The notes beneath the pieces were generated by a model, which made no database searches, was not told the origin of the DNA, and was given only the letters and a program-made list of their open reading frames with translations. A DNA stretch of 39,705 nt, taken from positions 1 through 39,705 of the forward strand of contig CALJKZ010000640.1 of NCBI GenBank assembly GCA_937983085.1, given 5' to 3'. Shown here piece by piece: positions 1 to 7,849 of this stretch. A program made the position numbers and the translations under genes. Source of the DNA: an uncultured Gemmatimonadales bacterium (GTDB taxonomy: Bacteria > Gemmatimonadota > Gemmatimonadetes > Longimicrobiales > Gaopeijiaceae). Numbering within the stretch: position 1 is the first letter of the stretch; every line of letters begins with the position of its first letter.

Positions 1-44
1 CCGACGCTGACGTCCGTGTAGTAGAGCGTACGATAGATGGCCAT
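1..44 (-). CDS. 5' end of an unknown gene cut by the window edge
   Basis: A minus-strand reading frame opens at an ATG (44-42) and runs off the left edge. It gives MAIYRTLYYTDVSV and no stop. A good ribosome binding site, GAGGAG, lies at 55-50, five bases before the ATG. It is divergent from the ABC transporter genes that start at 166, so 45-165 would hold both promoters. I do not recognise the 14 residues. The call rests on the binding site and the layout only. Confidence 0.4.
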   Translation of the reverse strand, partial: MAIYRTLYYTDVSV

Positions 45-165
45 CTATACTCCTCGAGAGTTGCCGTGCAGCCGACTAATCTAAGCAATGACTCCAACCT
101 ACGGAACGTCATGAAGGAAGGGCCCTGCCGCTGCGTAAGCCCCGTGTCACCATGATCCCCGGGAG

Positions 166-1140
166 ATGACCATCGACGCGACGCAGGCAACCGGCGACGG
201 CTACGCCATCCGACTCGACGGGGTGACGAAGCGGTTCGGGAAGCACACGGCCGTGGACAACTTCGACTTCCAGGTGCCCCGTGGCGTCATCTGCGGTCTC
301 CTCGGCCCCAACGGTTCGGGGAAGACCACGAGCATCCGGATGATCATGGGGATCCTGCATCCCGACGAAGGCAGCGTTTCGCTCTTCGGCGACGACCCGG
401 ACCGCACCCGACGGGAGAAGGTCGGCTACCTCCCCGAAGAGCGAGGGGTCTACAAGAAGATGCGGTGCCTGGAACTCATCACGTTCCTCGCCGAGATCCG
501 TGGGGTGCCCCGGTCGGTGGGGCGTCGCAGGGGCGGCGAGTGGCTCGACCGTCTCGGACTCGAGGGGTGGGCGGACAAGAAGGTCGAGGATCTTTCCAAG
601 GGCATGCAGCAGAAGATCCAGTTCATCGGTACGGTCATCCACGAGCCCGAACTCCTCATTCTCGACGAGCCGTTCTCGGGTCTCGACCCCATCAACCAGG
701 ATGTGCTCGAGGAGATCGTTCGCGAGTTCCAGGCCCGGGGAACGACCATCGTGTTCTCCACGCATCTCATGGACCAGGCGGAGCGTCTGTGTGAGCGGGT
801 CTGCCTCATCTCCAATGCCCGCAAGGTCCTGGACGCCGACCTCAAGGAGCTCAAGGCCGCGGAGCGAAAGGGCGTGGTGGCGGTGGAGTTCGAGGGGCCG
901 GACGAGTGGTTGGAGGGCCCCGAGGTGGCGAGGGTGGACCCCGTGAACGGTGGGCTCCACCTCATCCTGCGGGAGGGGGCCGATCACCAGCAGATCCTTC
1001 GCCGAGGGCTCGACGCCGGGGTCCGCTTCCTCCGGTTCGACCTGGTGGAGCCACGCCTGCACGAGATCTTCGTCCGACATGCGGGCGCGGAGGCCGCCAC
1101 GGACGCCGGTGTCCCCGCCTCGGTGGGAGGGGAGCGATGA
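166..1140 (+). CDS. ABC transporter ATP-binding protein, NatA-like
   Basis: This is the nucleotide-binding subunit of an ABC exporter, working at the inner face of the cytoplasmic membrane. The 324 residues show Walker A (GPNGSGKT), a signature motif (LSKGMQQ), Walker B (LLILDEP) and the switch histidine (STH), in the usual order in the first 205 residues. The C-terminal third resembles the extension found in NatA/CcmA-type ATPases. An ATG at 152 meets a stop within five codons, so 166 is the first usable start. Its stop overlaps the start of the permease gene by ATGA, so the two are translationally coupled and form one transporter. The closest functional analogue is the NatAB sodium exporter. 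The substrate cannot be read from sequence. Confidence 0.93.
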   Translation: MTIDATQATGDGYAIRLDGVTKRFGKHTAVDNFDFQVPRGVICGLLGPNGSGKTTSIRMIMGILHPDEGSVSLFGDDPDRTRREKVGYLPEERGVYKKMRCLELITFLAEIRGVPRSVGRRRGGEWLDRLGLEGWADKKVEDLSKGMQQKIQFIGTVIHEPELLILDEPFSGLDPINQDVLEEIVREFQARGTTIVFSTHLMDQAERLCERVCLISNARKVLDADLKELKAAERKGVVAVEFEGPDEWLEGPEVARVDPVNGGLHLILREGADHQQILRRGLDAGVRFLRFDLVEPRLHEIFVRHAGAEAATDAGVPASVGGER

Positions 1141-2387
1141 TGTGGACCAACGTCCGGGCCGTCATCCGCCGGGAGTACATGCAGCGCGTCCGGTCGAAAT
1201 GGTTCGTCGCGTCCACGGTCCTGGCGCCCGTCTTCGTGATCGGGCTCACGGGGGTGCCGGTCTACTTCGCGCAGCAGGGCGACGAAGCCGAGCGGACGAT
1301 GGCGGTGGTGGACGGGACGGGGGTCTTGTACGACAGGCTCGCACCGCGTCTCGAGGAGGCGGGGTACGACGTCCGCGAGCAGCGGTGGCACTCCGACGTC
1401 GTGACCGAACTGAGGCAGGCGGCGGAGGACGGCGTTCTGGGCGGATTCATCATGGTGGATGAGCTGACCCTGGAGACCGGGGAGGCCATCCTCTACACGA
1501 CGACCCGGCCCAACCCCATCCGTCAGGTGACGCTGCGTAGCGCCGTCTCGCGGGCAGCCCTCGAGTTCCAGCTCGAGCAGCAGGACGTGGACGCCGAAGC
1601 GCTCCTGTCCGGTGGTGAACTCCGGATCGAGATGCTGTCGGAGACGGTGTCGGGCGCCGACGACCCGCAGTTCTTCGTGGCGTACATGGGGTCGTTCCTG
1701 CTCTACATGGTGATCCTCATTTATGCCATCGCGGTCATGCGAGCGACGCTGGAGGAGAAGACCAACCGGATCGTGGAGGTCATCATCTCCTCCATGGAGC
1801 CGTGGCACCTCATGCTCGGCAAGATCGTCGGCGTGGGCGCCGTGAGCATGACCCAGATGCTGATCTGGCTCCTCGTCGGAGGCGTGGCGTTCGCCAGCGG
1901 GCTTCCCATGCTCATCGCCGCCCAGCCGGAGCTCGCCGAACTCGACGCGCTGCGAGAGGTCCTTCCGGGCCTGGGCATGACTGCGCTGTTCGTGGGCTTC
2001 TTCGTGTTCGGCTTCTTCATGTACTCGGGGCTCTACGCCGCCGTCGGCGCCATGTGCAACAGCGACGAAGAGGCTCAACAGGCCCAGTTCCCGGTTTTGC
2101 TCCTTCTCGTCGTGCCCATCGTCATGGTCGTGGGCGTCATCGAGAATCCGTCGACATCCCTCTCCACGGGACTGTCTCTCTTCCCGCTCTTCACGCCCAT
2201 TCTCATGTGGGCCCGCGTGGCCGGAGGAGGCGCCCCGGCTGCGGAGGTGGCGCTGTCCTTCGTGCTCATGTTCCTCGCCACCTTGGCCATCGCATGGGTG
2301 GCGGGCCGGATCTACAAGGTGGGGATCCTCATGGCCGGGAAACGGCCGACGGTGCCGGAGCTGTGGAGATGGATCAGAGAAGCCTAG
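1137..2387 (+). CDS. ABC-2 type permease, NatB-like
   Basis: Membrane subunit partnering the preceding ATPase. The protein (416 residues) begins MMWTNVRAVIRREY. It has one transmembrane segment near residues 25-45, then an extracytoplasmic region of roughly 125-150 residues, then about five membrane segments. This is the layout of ABC-2 family NatB/YhaP permeases. The open frame extends upstream to 906, but that part lies inside the ATPase gene in another frame, so I start at the ATG that overlaps the ATPase stop (ATGA, 1137-1140). A second in-frame ATG follows at 1140. It ends three bases before the convergent small gene. The function is probably export of a small solute, ion or peptide; the substrate is unknown. 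Confidence 0.9.
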   Translation: MMWTNVRAVIRREYMQRVRSKWFVASTVLAPVFVIGLTGVPVYFAQQGDEAERTMAVVDGTGVLYDRLAPRLEEAGYDVREQRWHSDVVTELRQAAEDGVLGGFIMVDELTLETGEAILYTTTRPNPIRQVTLRSAVSRAALEFQLEQQDVDAEALLSGGELRIEMLSETVSGADDPQFFVAYMGSFLLYMVILIYAIAVMRATLEEKTNRIVEVIISSMEPWHLMLGKIVGVGAVSMTQMLIWLLVGGVAFASGLPMLIAAQPELAELDALREVLPGLGMTALFVGFFVFGFFMYSGLYAAVGAMCNSDEEAQQAQFPVLLLLVVPIVMVVGVIENPSTSLSTGLSLFPLFTPILMWARVAGGGAPAAEVALSFVLMFLATLAIAWVAGRIYKVGILMAGKRPTVPELWRWIREA

Positions 2388-2390
2388 GGC

Positions 2391-2699
2391 TTACTCCTCG
2401 TCCTCATCTCCCGGCAGCGCCGATCTCAACAAGCCCTGGAGCTGTCGGTCGTCGAAGGCGCGCGCCTTGGTGACGGCGGCCTCGTAGCTGTCCTCGATGA
2501 TGAGGACGGTGGTCTCGGCGGGAGCGGGTCCGCCGTCGGCGGCGGTGGGTGGGACGAAGCGGATGCTCGCCCGGAAGCTGGTGGGCCGTCGGGGATCGTC
2601 CTCGAAGTGGAGGTACGCATCCCAGATGAGGCCGCCGTGCGCGATGGTCGCGAAGTGGAGACTGGAGCTCGATTCGGACGCACGGTTGGACAGGGTCAT
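2391..2699 (-). CDS. Small conserved-looking hypothetical protein
   Basis: I do not recognise this protein of 102 residues. It is soluble, with no signal peptide or membrane segment. It begins MTLSNRASESSS, contains a beta-rich middle (LIWDAYLHFEDDP, then SIRFVP) and ends in an acidic tail (PGDEDEE). The composition looks like a real protein rather than a shadow frame, and it fills the gap between two convergent neighbours without overlap. Neither the ATG at 2699 nor the GTG at 2720 (seven residues longer) has a clear ribosome binding site; I prefer the ATG. It may be cotranscribed from upstream or have its own promoter in 2700-2757. Confidence 0.6.
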   Translation of the reverse strand: MTLSNRASESSSSLHFATIAHGGLIWDAYLHFEDDPRRPTSFRASIRFVPPTAADGGPAPAETTVLIIEDSYEAAVTKARAFDDRQLQGLLRSALPGDEDEE

Positions 2700-2757
2700 A
2701 CGTGGAGGATAGGGCTTCACGGAGTCTGCGTCACGGGCTGGAAGGGTGGTCCCTGGC

Positions 2758-4770
2758 CTACGCCCTGGTTCGGAGCAAGCGTCGTGCCGCCGCCAGTGCC
2801 TCCCTCATCTCCCGGAGCTCCGACTCGCCCAGGCTTTGACCTCCGTATCGGGCCCGGAGGTAAAGGTCCACGACGCGGGCGGCCGGCGCCGTGGAGTGGC
2901 CCTGCCCGATGCGCGCCACCAGCATCAATGGAGTGACGCCGGGGGTCACACCCACCCCGGCTCGCGCGGCGGCCTCACGGAGCTGGAGGTACATGCGCGT
3001 CCAAGGGTCCGGCGCAGGACCTCCCAGCCCACGCGCCCAGTACACGGCCGTGGCCAGGAGAAGGAGGATGGCGAGGGCACCGAGGGGGTTGGGGCCGGAC
3101 GACTCGTCCATGGGCCCGGAGGTCGAGGCGATGTCCTCCCCCGTGCGCTCGCCCAGGAGTCCGGCGAAGATGCCGACCTGGTCATCGACGCTGTAGTCGA
3201 GCACCCACTTGTTCCACCGGTGCTGGACGCCGTCGAAGAGGATCCTGCCGGGCCAGAACCAGGCGGACGTGACCTCGCCGACGCCGCTGCCCGCGGGCGT
3301 GGGATCGAAGGCCACCCAACCGTAGCCGGGGAACCACACCTCGACCCAGGAATGGGCTTCGTTCTGCGTCACCACCAGGTAGCTGCCGAAGTCGTTCCAC
3401 TGCCCGCCGAGGAAGCCGTTCACGTTGCGAGCCTGGATGCCCAGCGTCCGGAGCATGACCACCATGGCGGTGCTGAAGTACTCGCAGTGACCCGCCTGAC
3501 GCTCGAACAGGAAGTGCTGGAGAGTCGTCTCCCGGGCCGTGGCGGGGAGTTGGCGCGTGTACGTGAAGCTCTGCAGATAGCGCCGGATGGCCACCGCCTG
3601 GTCGTAGCGGTTGTCCAGGCCCGCGGCAAGCGAGTCGGCGAGCTCCGCGATCCGCGGGTCGAGTCGCCTGGGCAACTGGAGGAAGTGATCCGACGGGTGG
3701 TAGCCCCGTGTCGCTTCGCGCAGAGCGGAGGCCGGGGGCGAGTCGGCGCGCGAGTACGCCGTGTAGGCCGGCGACCCCGATCCCCAATAGAGGAAGTCGC
3801 CGGCGTTGTCGAAGAGCGGCTGGATGCCGTTGTTCGACTCGATCTCCAGCGCCGGGTGCAGGGCGAAGAGCACCCGAGTGTCGAGGGCCGACCCGAAGAT
3901 CCGCTGCTCGACGACCTCGCTGTCCCACTGGTCCTGATACCACGAGGTGGGTGCCGAAGACGGTGGGAGACCGTTCGATCTCGTCCAGCGGATTCCGTCG
4001 AAGCGGTCGTACGAACGCCCTCGCCAGTGCAGGCCACCGAGATTCGGAGGGGGCCCGTCGGGAAACTCCACGCGAAGGACGATCTGCGGATTGCCGAGGA
4101 TGGTGGACCCGTGCTCCCCGATGGAGACCTGGTCGCTGAACCCGGCGATGGACGTGGCGGCGGTCTCCCCTCGACCGGCCCAGCCCTGCGAGACGCGGGG
4201 GAAGGTCACGAAGACGACGAGCGCCACCAGCAGAATCACACCGGAGAGGGCCCCCGTCGTTGCCACCAGACCCTTGCCCAGCGGCACCTCCCGCACGGCA
4301 TGACGCTCGGACTGACGGCGGAGGTGCCCCACCATGAGCGCCACCGTGGACAGGCCGATGTAGGCCACGAACGCGACGAGGAAGAGGATGCCCGGTCGGT
4401 ACGCCGTCGACGCGAGAATGAGGGCGAAGGAGAGGGCGTACAGGCGCAGGTCGTTGGGCGCGTCCAGGGACCGAAGGGCCTCGGCCGCCAGGAGCAGAAG
4501 CAGAAGATCGACGACGGGAATGACGATGTCGTCCTGGATGACAACGACGTGAACCAAGGCCCGGGCGACGAGGAGGGTGGCGAGGGGGAGCCACAATCGC
4601 TCCAGCCTGGCCGAGAGTTCCGGATCGGGGTGCCAGAAGAGGGCGATGACGAGGGCGACGGTGGCGAGGAGGGCGGAGAACCATTCGAATCCGGCGCCCC
4701 CTGCGAAGGCGAGCAGGCCTGTGAGGCCCATGGCCACGGCCAGACGCCTGTGGAGCAGCCGCAGGTTCAT
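2758..4770 (-). CDS. TgpA-type membrane transglutaminase-like protein (DUF3488)
   Basis: A membrane protein of 670 residues. About five or six transmembrane segments occupy residues 10-190. They are followed by an extracytoplasmic transglutaminase-like domain with a Cys-His-Asp triad: Cys429 (GHCEYFST), His473 (AHSWVEVW) and Asp489 (AFDPTP). One more membrane helix lies near 567-585, followed by a cytoplasmic tail. This is the TgpA layout (DUF3488, transglutaminase core, DUF4129-like tail). The frame opens upstream at 4857, but the ATG at 4770 overlaps the stop of the DUF58 gene (ATGA), starts a sensible hydrophobic N-terminus and is preferred. With DUF58 and MoxR it makes a very common three-gene set thought to act in envelope protein assembly. 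The substrate is unknown. Confidence 0.92.
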   Translation of the reverse strand: MNLRLLHRRLAVAMGLTGLLAFAGGAGFEWFSALLATVALVIALFWHPDPELSARLERLWLPLATLLVARALVHVVVIQDDIVIPVVDLLLLLLAAEALRSLDAPNDLRLYALSFALILASTAYRPGILFLVAFVAYIGLSTVALMVGHLRRQSERHAVREVPLGKGLVATTGALSGVILLVALVVFVTFPRVSQGWAGRGETAATSIAGFSDQVSIGEHGSTILGNPQIVLRVEFPDGPPPNLGGLHWRGRSYDRFDGIRWTRSNGLPPSSAPTSWYQDQWDSEVVEQRIFGSALDTRVLFALHPALEIESNNGIQPLFDNAGDFLYWGSGSPAYTAYSRADSPPASALREATRGYHPSDHFLQLPRRLDPRIAELADSLAAGLDNRYDQAVAIRRYLQSFTYTRQLPATARETTLQHFLFERQAGHCEYFSTAMVVMLRTLGIQARNVNGFLGGQWNDFGSYLVVTQNEAHSWVEVWFPGYGWVAFDPTPAGSGVGEVTSAWFWPGRILFDGVQHRWNKWVLDYSVDDQVGIFAGLLGERTGEDIASTSGPMDESSGPNPLGALAILLLLATAVYWARGLGGPAPDPWTRMYLQLREAAARAGVGVTPGVTPLMLVARIGQGHSTAPAARVVDLYLRARYGGQSLGESELREMREALAAARRLLRTRA

Positions 4771-5849
4771 GGAAGCGCCTCGGTGTAGACCGCGTCGCGG
4801 CCTACGGCGATGGCATCGCCGTATCCGCCTCTCGGCTCGATACCCACCAGGACGCACGCCTCGGGTGCCACCGGGGGGTTCGGAAGTGGGTCGGAGGGGT
4901 CGACGGCGACCCGTGCGAGGTGATCCAGGGCCGGCTCGAGATGCCCCGCTCCGTCGCCGGCCTCCAGGACCTCTCCCCCCGCCACCAGACCGAAGGGCCG
5001 GTGCTGGGCCACGGCGGCCGCCGCCAGTGAGGCAGCCACTTCGATGGCCACTTCGGCCGCGTCCCCGGGCTCACCGCGGGTATCGAGACAGATCCATCGG
5101 GTCTCGGCGCCGTCGCGCTCGTACTGTCTCAACACCGGCTCGCGGAGCCGGGCGGAGGACTTCCAGTGGATGTCCCGGGAGTCGTCACCCACCCGGTAGG
5201 CCCTCAGGCTCCGGTACTCCCCCCGGGCGCCCGACACCCCGCCCGACGACATGCCCACCCTGGGAATCCTTCCAGCCCCGGGGCTGGGCTCACGGACGGG
5301 TCGGTCGGTGCGCGGCCACACCACGATCTCACCGGGGATCTCCACGTCCCGCTCTTTCCGGAAGAGGCCGAAGGGGAAACCGGTGGACAGCGTCACGGTG
5401 CCCAGGGGATAGATGCCCCTGCGAACGAAGCTGTTCACCGACCGGGTGGACGCCCGGCCCCCGGCGGGGACGTGGCCGAGGAAGGCCCGCTCCGGGAGTC
5501 CTTGCTCGGAGATCTCCACCGCCATGGACGGGAGGTGCGTCTTGAGGTTGGTGACCTCGTACGTCAGTCGCAGGTCGTGTCCCACGGTCACCGACCGCGG
5601 CCCACGCCGCTCGATACGAAGGGAGCGGATGGCCTGCTCCGAAAGCCAGCTGCTGACGGCAATGAATCCGAGCATCGAGCCCAGCAACAGGTAGAGCAGG
5701 TTGTTGCCGGTGTTCATGGCTGCGAAGCCGACGGCGAAGGTCCCCAGGGTGAAGGCGAGTCCCCCCGACGTGAACGAGATCCGGCGCCAGGCCCTGAGCC
5801 GGGCCCAGGCGCTTCGGAGAGCGCCGACCGCTCGCTGGATGTACGCCAC
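4767..5849 (-). CDS. DUF58 domain protein
   Basis: This membrane-anchored protein of 360 residues carries two closely spaced hydrophobic segments near residues 28-70. The DUF58 signature YRVGDDSRDIHWKSSAR lies near residues 218-234, inside the family's conserved region. DUF58 proteins accompany MoxR ATPases and resemble von Willebrand A-type proteins. The start is GTG at 5849, five bases after the MoxR stop. The 3' end overlaps the transglutaminase gene by ATGA. The likely role is partner or substrate adaptor of the MoxR ATPase at the membrane; this comes from family knowledge and is not shown directly here. Confidence 0.92.
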   Translation of the reverse strand: MAYIQRAVGALRSAWARLRAWRRISFTSGGLAFTLGTFAVGFAAMNTGNNLLYLLLGSMLGFIAVSSWLSEQAIRSLRIERRGPRSVTVGHDLRLTYEVTNLKTHLPSMAVEISEQGLPERAFLGHVPAGGRASTRSVNSFVRRGIYPLGTVTLSTGFPFGLFRKERDVEIPGEIVVWPRTDRPVREPSPGAGRIPRVGMSSGGVSGARGEYRSLRAYRVGDDSRDIHWKSSARLREPVLRQYERDGAETRWICLDTRGEPGDAAEVAIEVAASLAAAAVAQHRPFGLVAGGEVLEAGDGAGHLEPALDHLARVAVDPSDPLPNPPVAPEACVLVGIEPRGGYGDAIAVGRDAVYTEALP

Positions 5850-5854
5850 CGTGC

Positions 5855-6838
5855 TCAGACCGGCGCCTCCACCTCCTCCATGATCCCTTCCAGGATGGTC
5901 GCCGCCTCGTCGTGGGTGTCGAAGGTGGTACCGGAGGCGCCGGCGGGGAGGATGCGGTGGGCGAGGCAGGGCACGATGAGCTCACGGACGTCGTCAGGAA
6001 TGAGGTACGTCCGTCCCCGCGTCAGCGCGTAGGCGCGGGCGGCCCGGAAGATGGCGATGTTGCCGCGTGGGCTGACGCCCATGCGGAGCTTCGGCGTTTG
6101 ACGCGTGCGCTCGACGATGGCCATGAGGTAGTCGAGGATGGCCGGATCGACCTCCACCTCCTCGATGCGGTCCTGAAGCGCGACGACCTGTTGGGCCGAG
6201 AGGACCGTCTGGAGTCGGTCCACGGTGGCGTCCAACGACTGGGACTCGGTGAGGATGCGCCGCTCCGCCGCGGGGTCCGGATAGCCGATGGTGATCCGCA
6301 TGAGGAAGCGGTCCAACTGGCTTTCGGGAAGTGGGTACGTCCCGTGGTGCTCCAACGGATTCTGCGTCGCCATCACCAGGAACGGCTGGGGAAGGCGGAA
6401 CGTCTTGTCGTCGATGGTGACCCGGTCGTCCTGCATGGCCTCGAGGAGGCCCGACTGCGTCCGGGGCGGCGCCCGGTTGATCTCGTCGGCGACGACGACG
6501 TTGGTGAAGATCGGCCCCTTCCGGATCTCGAACTCCGCGGTCTGCGGATTGTAGACCGAGACCCCCAAGACGTCGGACGGCAGGAGGTCGGATGTGAACT
6601 GGATCCTGCGGAAGCCCAGCCCCAGGGTTTTGGCGAGGGCGTGCGAAAGGGTGGTCTTTCCCACGCCGGGGACGTCCTCGAACAGGACGTGGCCCCGGGC
6701 CAGGAGAGCCGCCATGGCCAGGCGCACCACTTCCTTCTTTCCGTGGAAGACCGTCTCCACCTCCTGGACGAGGTGGTCCAGGAGCTCGAGGGACGGACGG
6801 GACTCCCTGGTTGGCGTGGCAGTCGTCGTTTCGGACAA
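5855..6838 (-). CDS. MoxR family AAA+ ATPase
   Basis: A cytosolic AAA+ ATPase of 327 residues. It has Walker A (PGVGKT, 57-62), Walker B (VVVADE, ending at Glu119), a sensor-1 region (MATQNPLEHHGTYPLPESQ) and the C-terminal lid domain. The length is typical of MoxR proteins, which act as chaperone-like ATPases that mature partner proteins. It is the first gene of the moxR-DUF58-transglutaminase operon. The frame opens with TTG at 6838, with a weak GGCGG a few bases upstream; the next ATG codons lie well inside the conserved domain. Its promoter should lie in the divergent region shared with actA. Confidence 0.93.
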   Translation of the reverse strand: MSETTTATPTRESRPSLELLDHLVQEVETVFHGKKEVVRLAMAALLARGHVLFEDVPGVGKTTLSHALAKTLGLGFRRIQFTSDLLPSDVLGVSVYNPQTAEFEIRKGPIFTNVVVADEINRAPPRTQSGLLEAMQDDRVTIDDKTFRLPQPFLVMATQNPLEHHGTYPLPESQLDRFLMRITIGYPDPAAERRILTESQSLDATVDRLQTVLSAQQVVALQDRIEEVEVDPAILDYLMAIVERTRQTPKLRMGVSPRGNIAIFRAARAYALTRGRTYLIPDDVRELIVPCLAHRILPAGASGTTFDTHDEAATILEGIMEEVEAPV

Positions 6839-7229
6839 GGAGCCGCCTGTGCTGGGTTTCGGGAGGGCGCCGGGTTAAACACCGGCCTCCTTCTAAGGTT
6901 CTCGACCCGGTCGCCGAGGATCAACGGAAACGAACGGGACGGGTGCCCGGTGTCTCGAACGGGTCCCTCCGAGGGGCCTGTGAGAGGCCGGTGGAGACGT
7001 CCGGGATTCCACGGGGTTCCGGGCGTCCGCGGCGTAGGGAAAATCACCCATGTCGGGGCCCGAAATCGGCCCGTCGGTGCCTTGACCTGTCTACTCGGAA
7101 ATGGGTAGCTTCAGGCCGCTTCCCCAGGGCTCGTTCCGTTTTTCACAAGCGTTGTGTGGCGCGGAAAAACCCTGCCTCGCGTCCCCTCGAAGGGGCCGCA
7201 AACGATGCGTGAAGGAGCAGCAGCTTCGA
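6839..7229. promoter_or_regulatory. Divergent intergenic region between moxR and actA
   Basis: About 390 bases hold no convincing gene and must contain the outward-facing promoters of the moxR operon (minus) and the ACIII operon (plus). Open frames cross it, but their products are arginine- and proline-rich, as expected of random high-GC sequence. A sigma-70-like element near 7082 is listed separately. I found no riboswitch-like or strongly palindromic operator sequence. Confidence 0.55.
7082..7111 (+). promoter_or_regulatory. actA: Possible sigma-70-like promoter for the ACIII operon
   Basis: A near-consensus -35 hexamer, TTGACC, at 7082-7087 is followed after 18 bases by TAGCTT at 7106-7111, a weak -10 match (3 of 6). 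It lies about 120 bases upstream of the actA start. The -35 match is good but the -10 is poor, so this is only a candidate. Confidence 0.3.
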
Positions 7230-7805
7230 ATGAAAACGCACTGGCTCATCGGCGGCTTGGCCGTCGTCTTCGCAATGGGTGCTCTCGCCTTCGTCCAGGG
7301 CGGTGATGCCCAGGGCGGAGGATCCGAGGCGACCGAGTCCGGGCAACCCATCGCGTTCCCCCACAATCAACACGCCGGCGCCGAGCCCGGGCAGAACAAC
7401 ATGGATTGCCAGTTCTGCCACTTCTCGGCGGAGCGATCCGTGGACGCCGGCCTTCCCTCGGTGGCTTCGTGCTGGGGATGCCACCAGGTCGTGGGGGGGC
7501 AAACGGAACAGGCCCAGACCGAGATCGCCAAGCTGCGCGGGTACGTCGAGCGCGGCGAGCAGATCCCCTGGAACCGCATCTACAAGATTTCCGATCACGC
7601 CCACTTCCCTCACATGAGGCACATCAACGCTGGTCTCGAGTGCCAGCAGTGCCACGGTGAGGTGCAAGAGATGGGGGTGATCAGCGAGCGCGATCCGGCG
7701 TGGGGTGGGGACAACATGGGATGGTGCATCGACTGCCACCGCGAGCCCGATCCGGAGACGGGTCTGGCTCAGGCATCGGTCGATTGCTCGGTCTGCCATT
7801 ACTAG
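7230..7805 (+). CDS. actA: ACIII subunit ActA, pentaheme cytochrome c
   Basis: First subunit of alternative complex III, which oxidises menaquinol or ubiquinol and passes electrons to a cytochrome or directly to a terminal oxidase. The 191 residues start with a hydrophobic signal or anchor helix (6-24). Five CxxCH haem-attachment sites follow, with histidines at 64, 85, 142, 170 and 190. Five haems is the known number for ActA. The last site ends one residue before the C-terminus. The frame opens earlier (7101), but the ATG at 7230 gives a proper signal sequence and has GGAG about 13 bases upstream. The gene is followed 44 bases later by actB. Confidence 0.92.
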   Translation: MKTHWLIGGLAVVFAMGALAFVQGGDAQGGGSEATESGQPIAFPHNQHAGAEPGQNNMDCQFCHFSAERSVDAGLPSVASCWGCHQVVGGQTEQAQTEIAKLRGYVERGEQIPWNRIYKISDHAHFPHMRHINAGLECQQCHGEVQEMGVISERDPAWGGDNMGWCIDCHREPDPETGLAQASVDCSVCHY

Positions 7806-7849
7806 GGGCCCGTGATGCGAATCCAGCGATCCCTGCGAGACTCGACTTC

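Noticed and set aside
906..1136. Upstream extension of the ABC permease frame
   Set aside because: It overlaps the ATPase gene by over 200 bases, and family similarity begins at the ATGA overlap at 1137.
166..2387. ABC exporter as the export pump of the halopyrrole compound
   Set aside because: It lies 14 kb from the pathway, beyond core genes, and nothing in the sequence links them.
2746..4788. A 680-codon plus-strand frame opposite the transglutaminase gene
   Set aside because: It mirrors the TgpA-like gene, which has clear catalytic motifs; the shadow product has no recognisable features.
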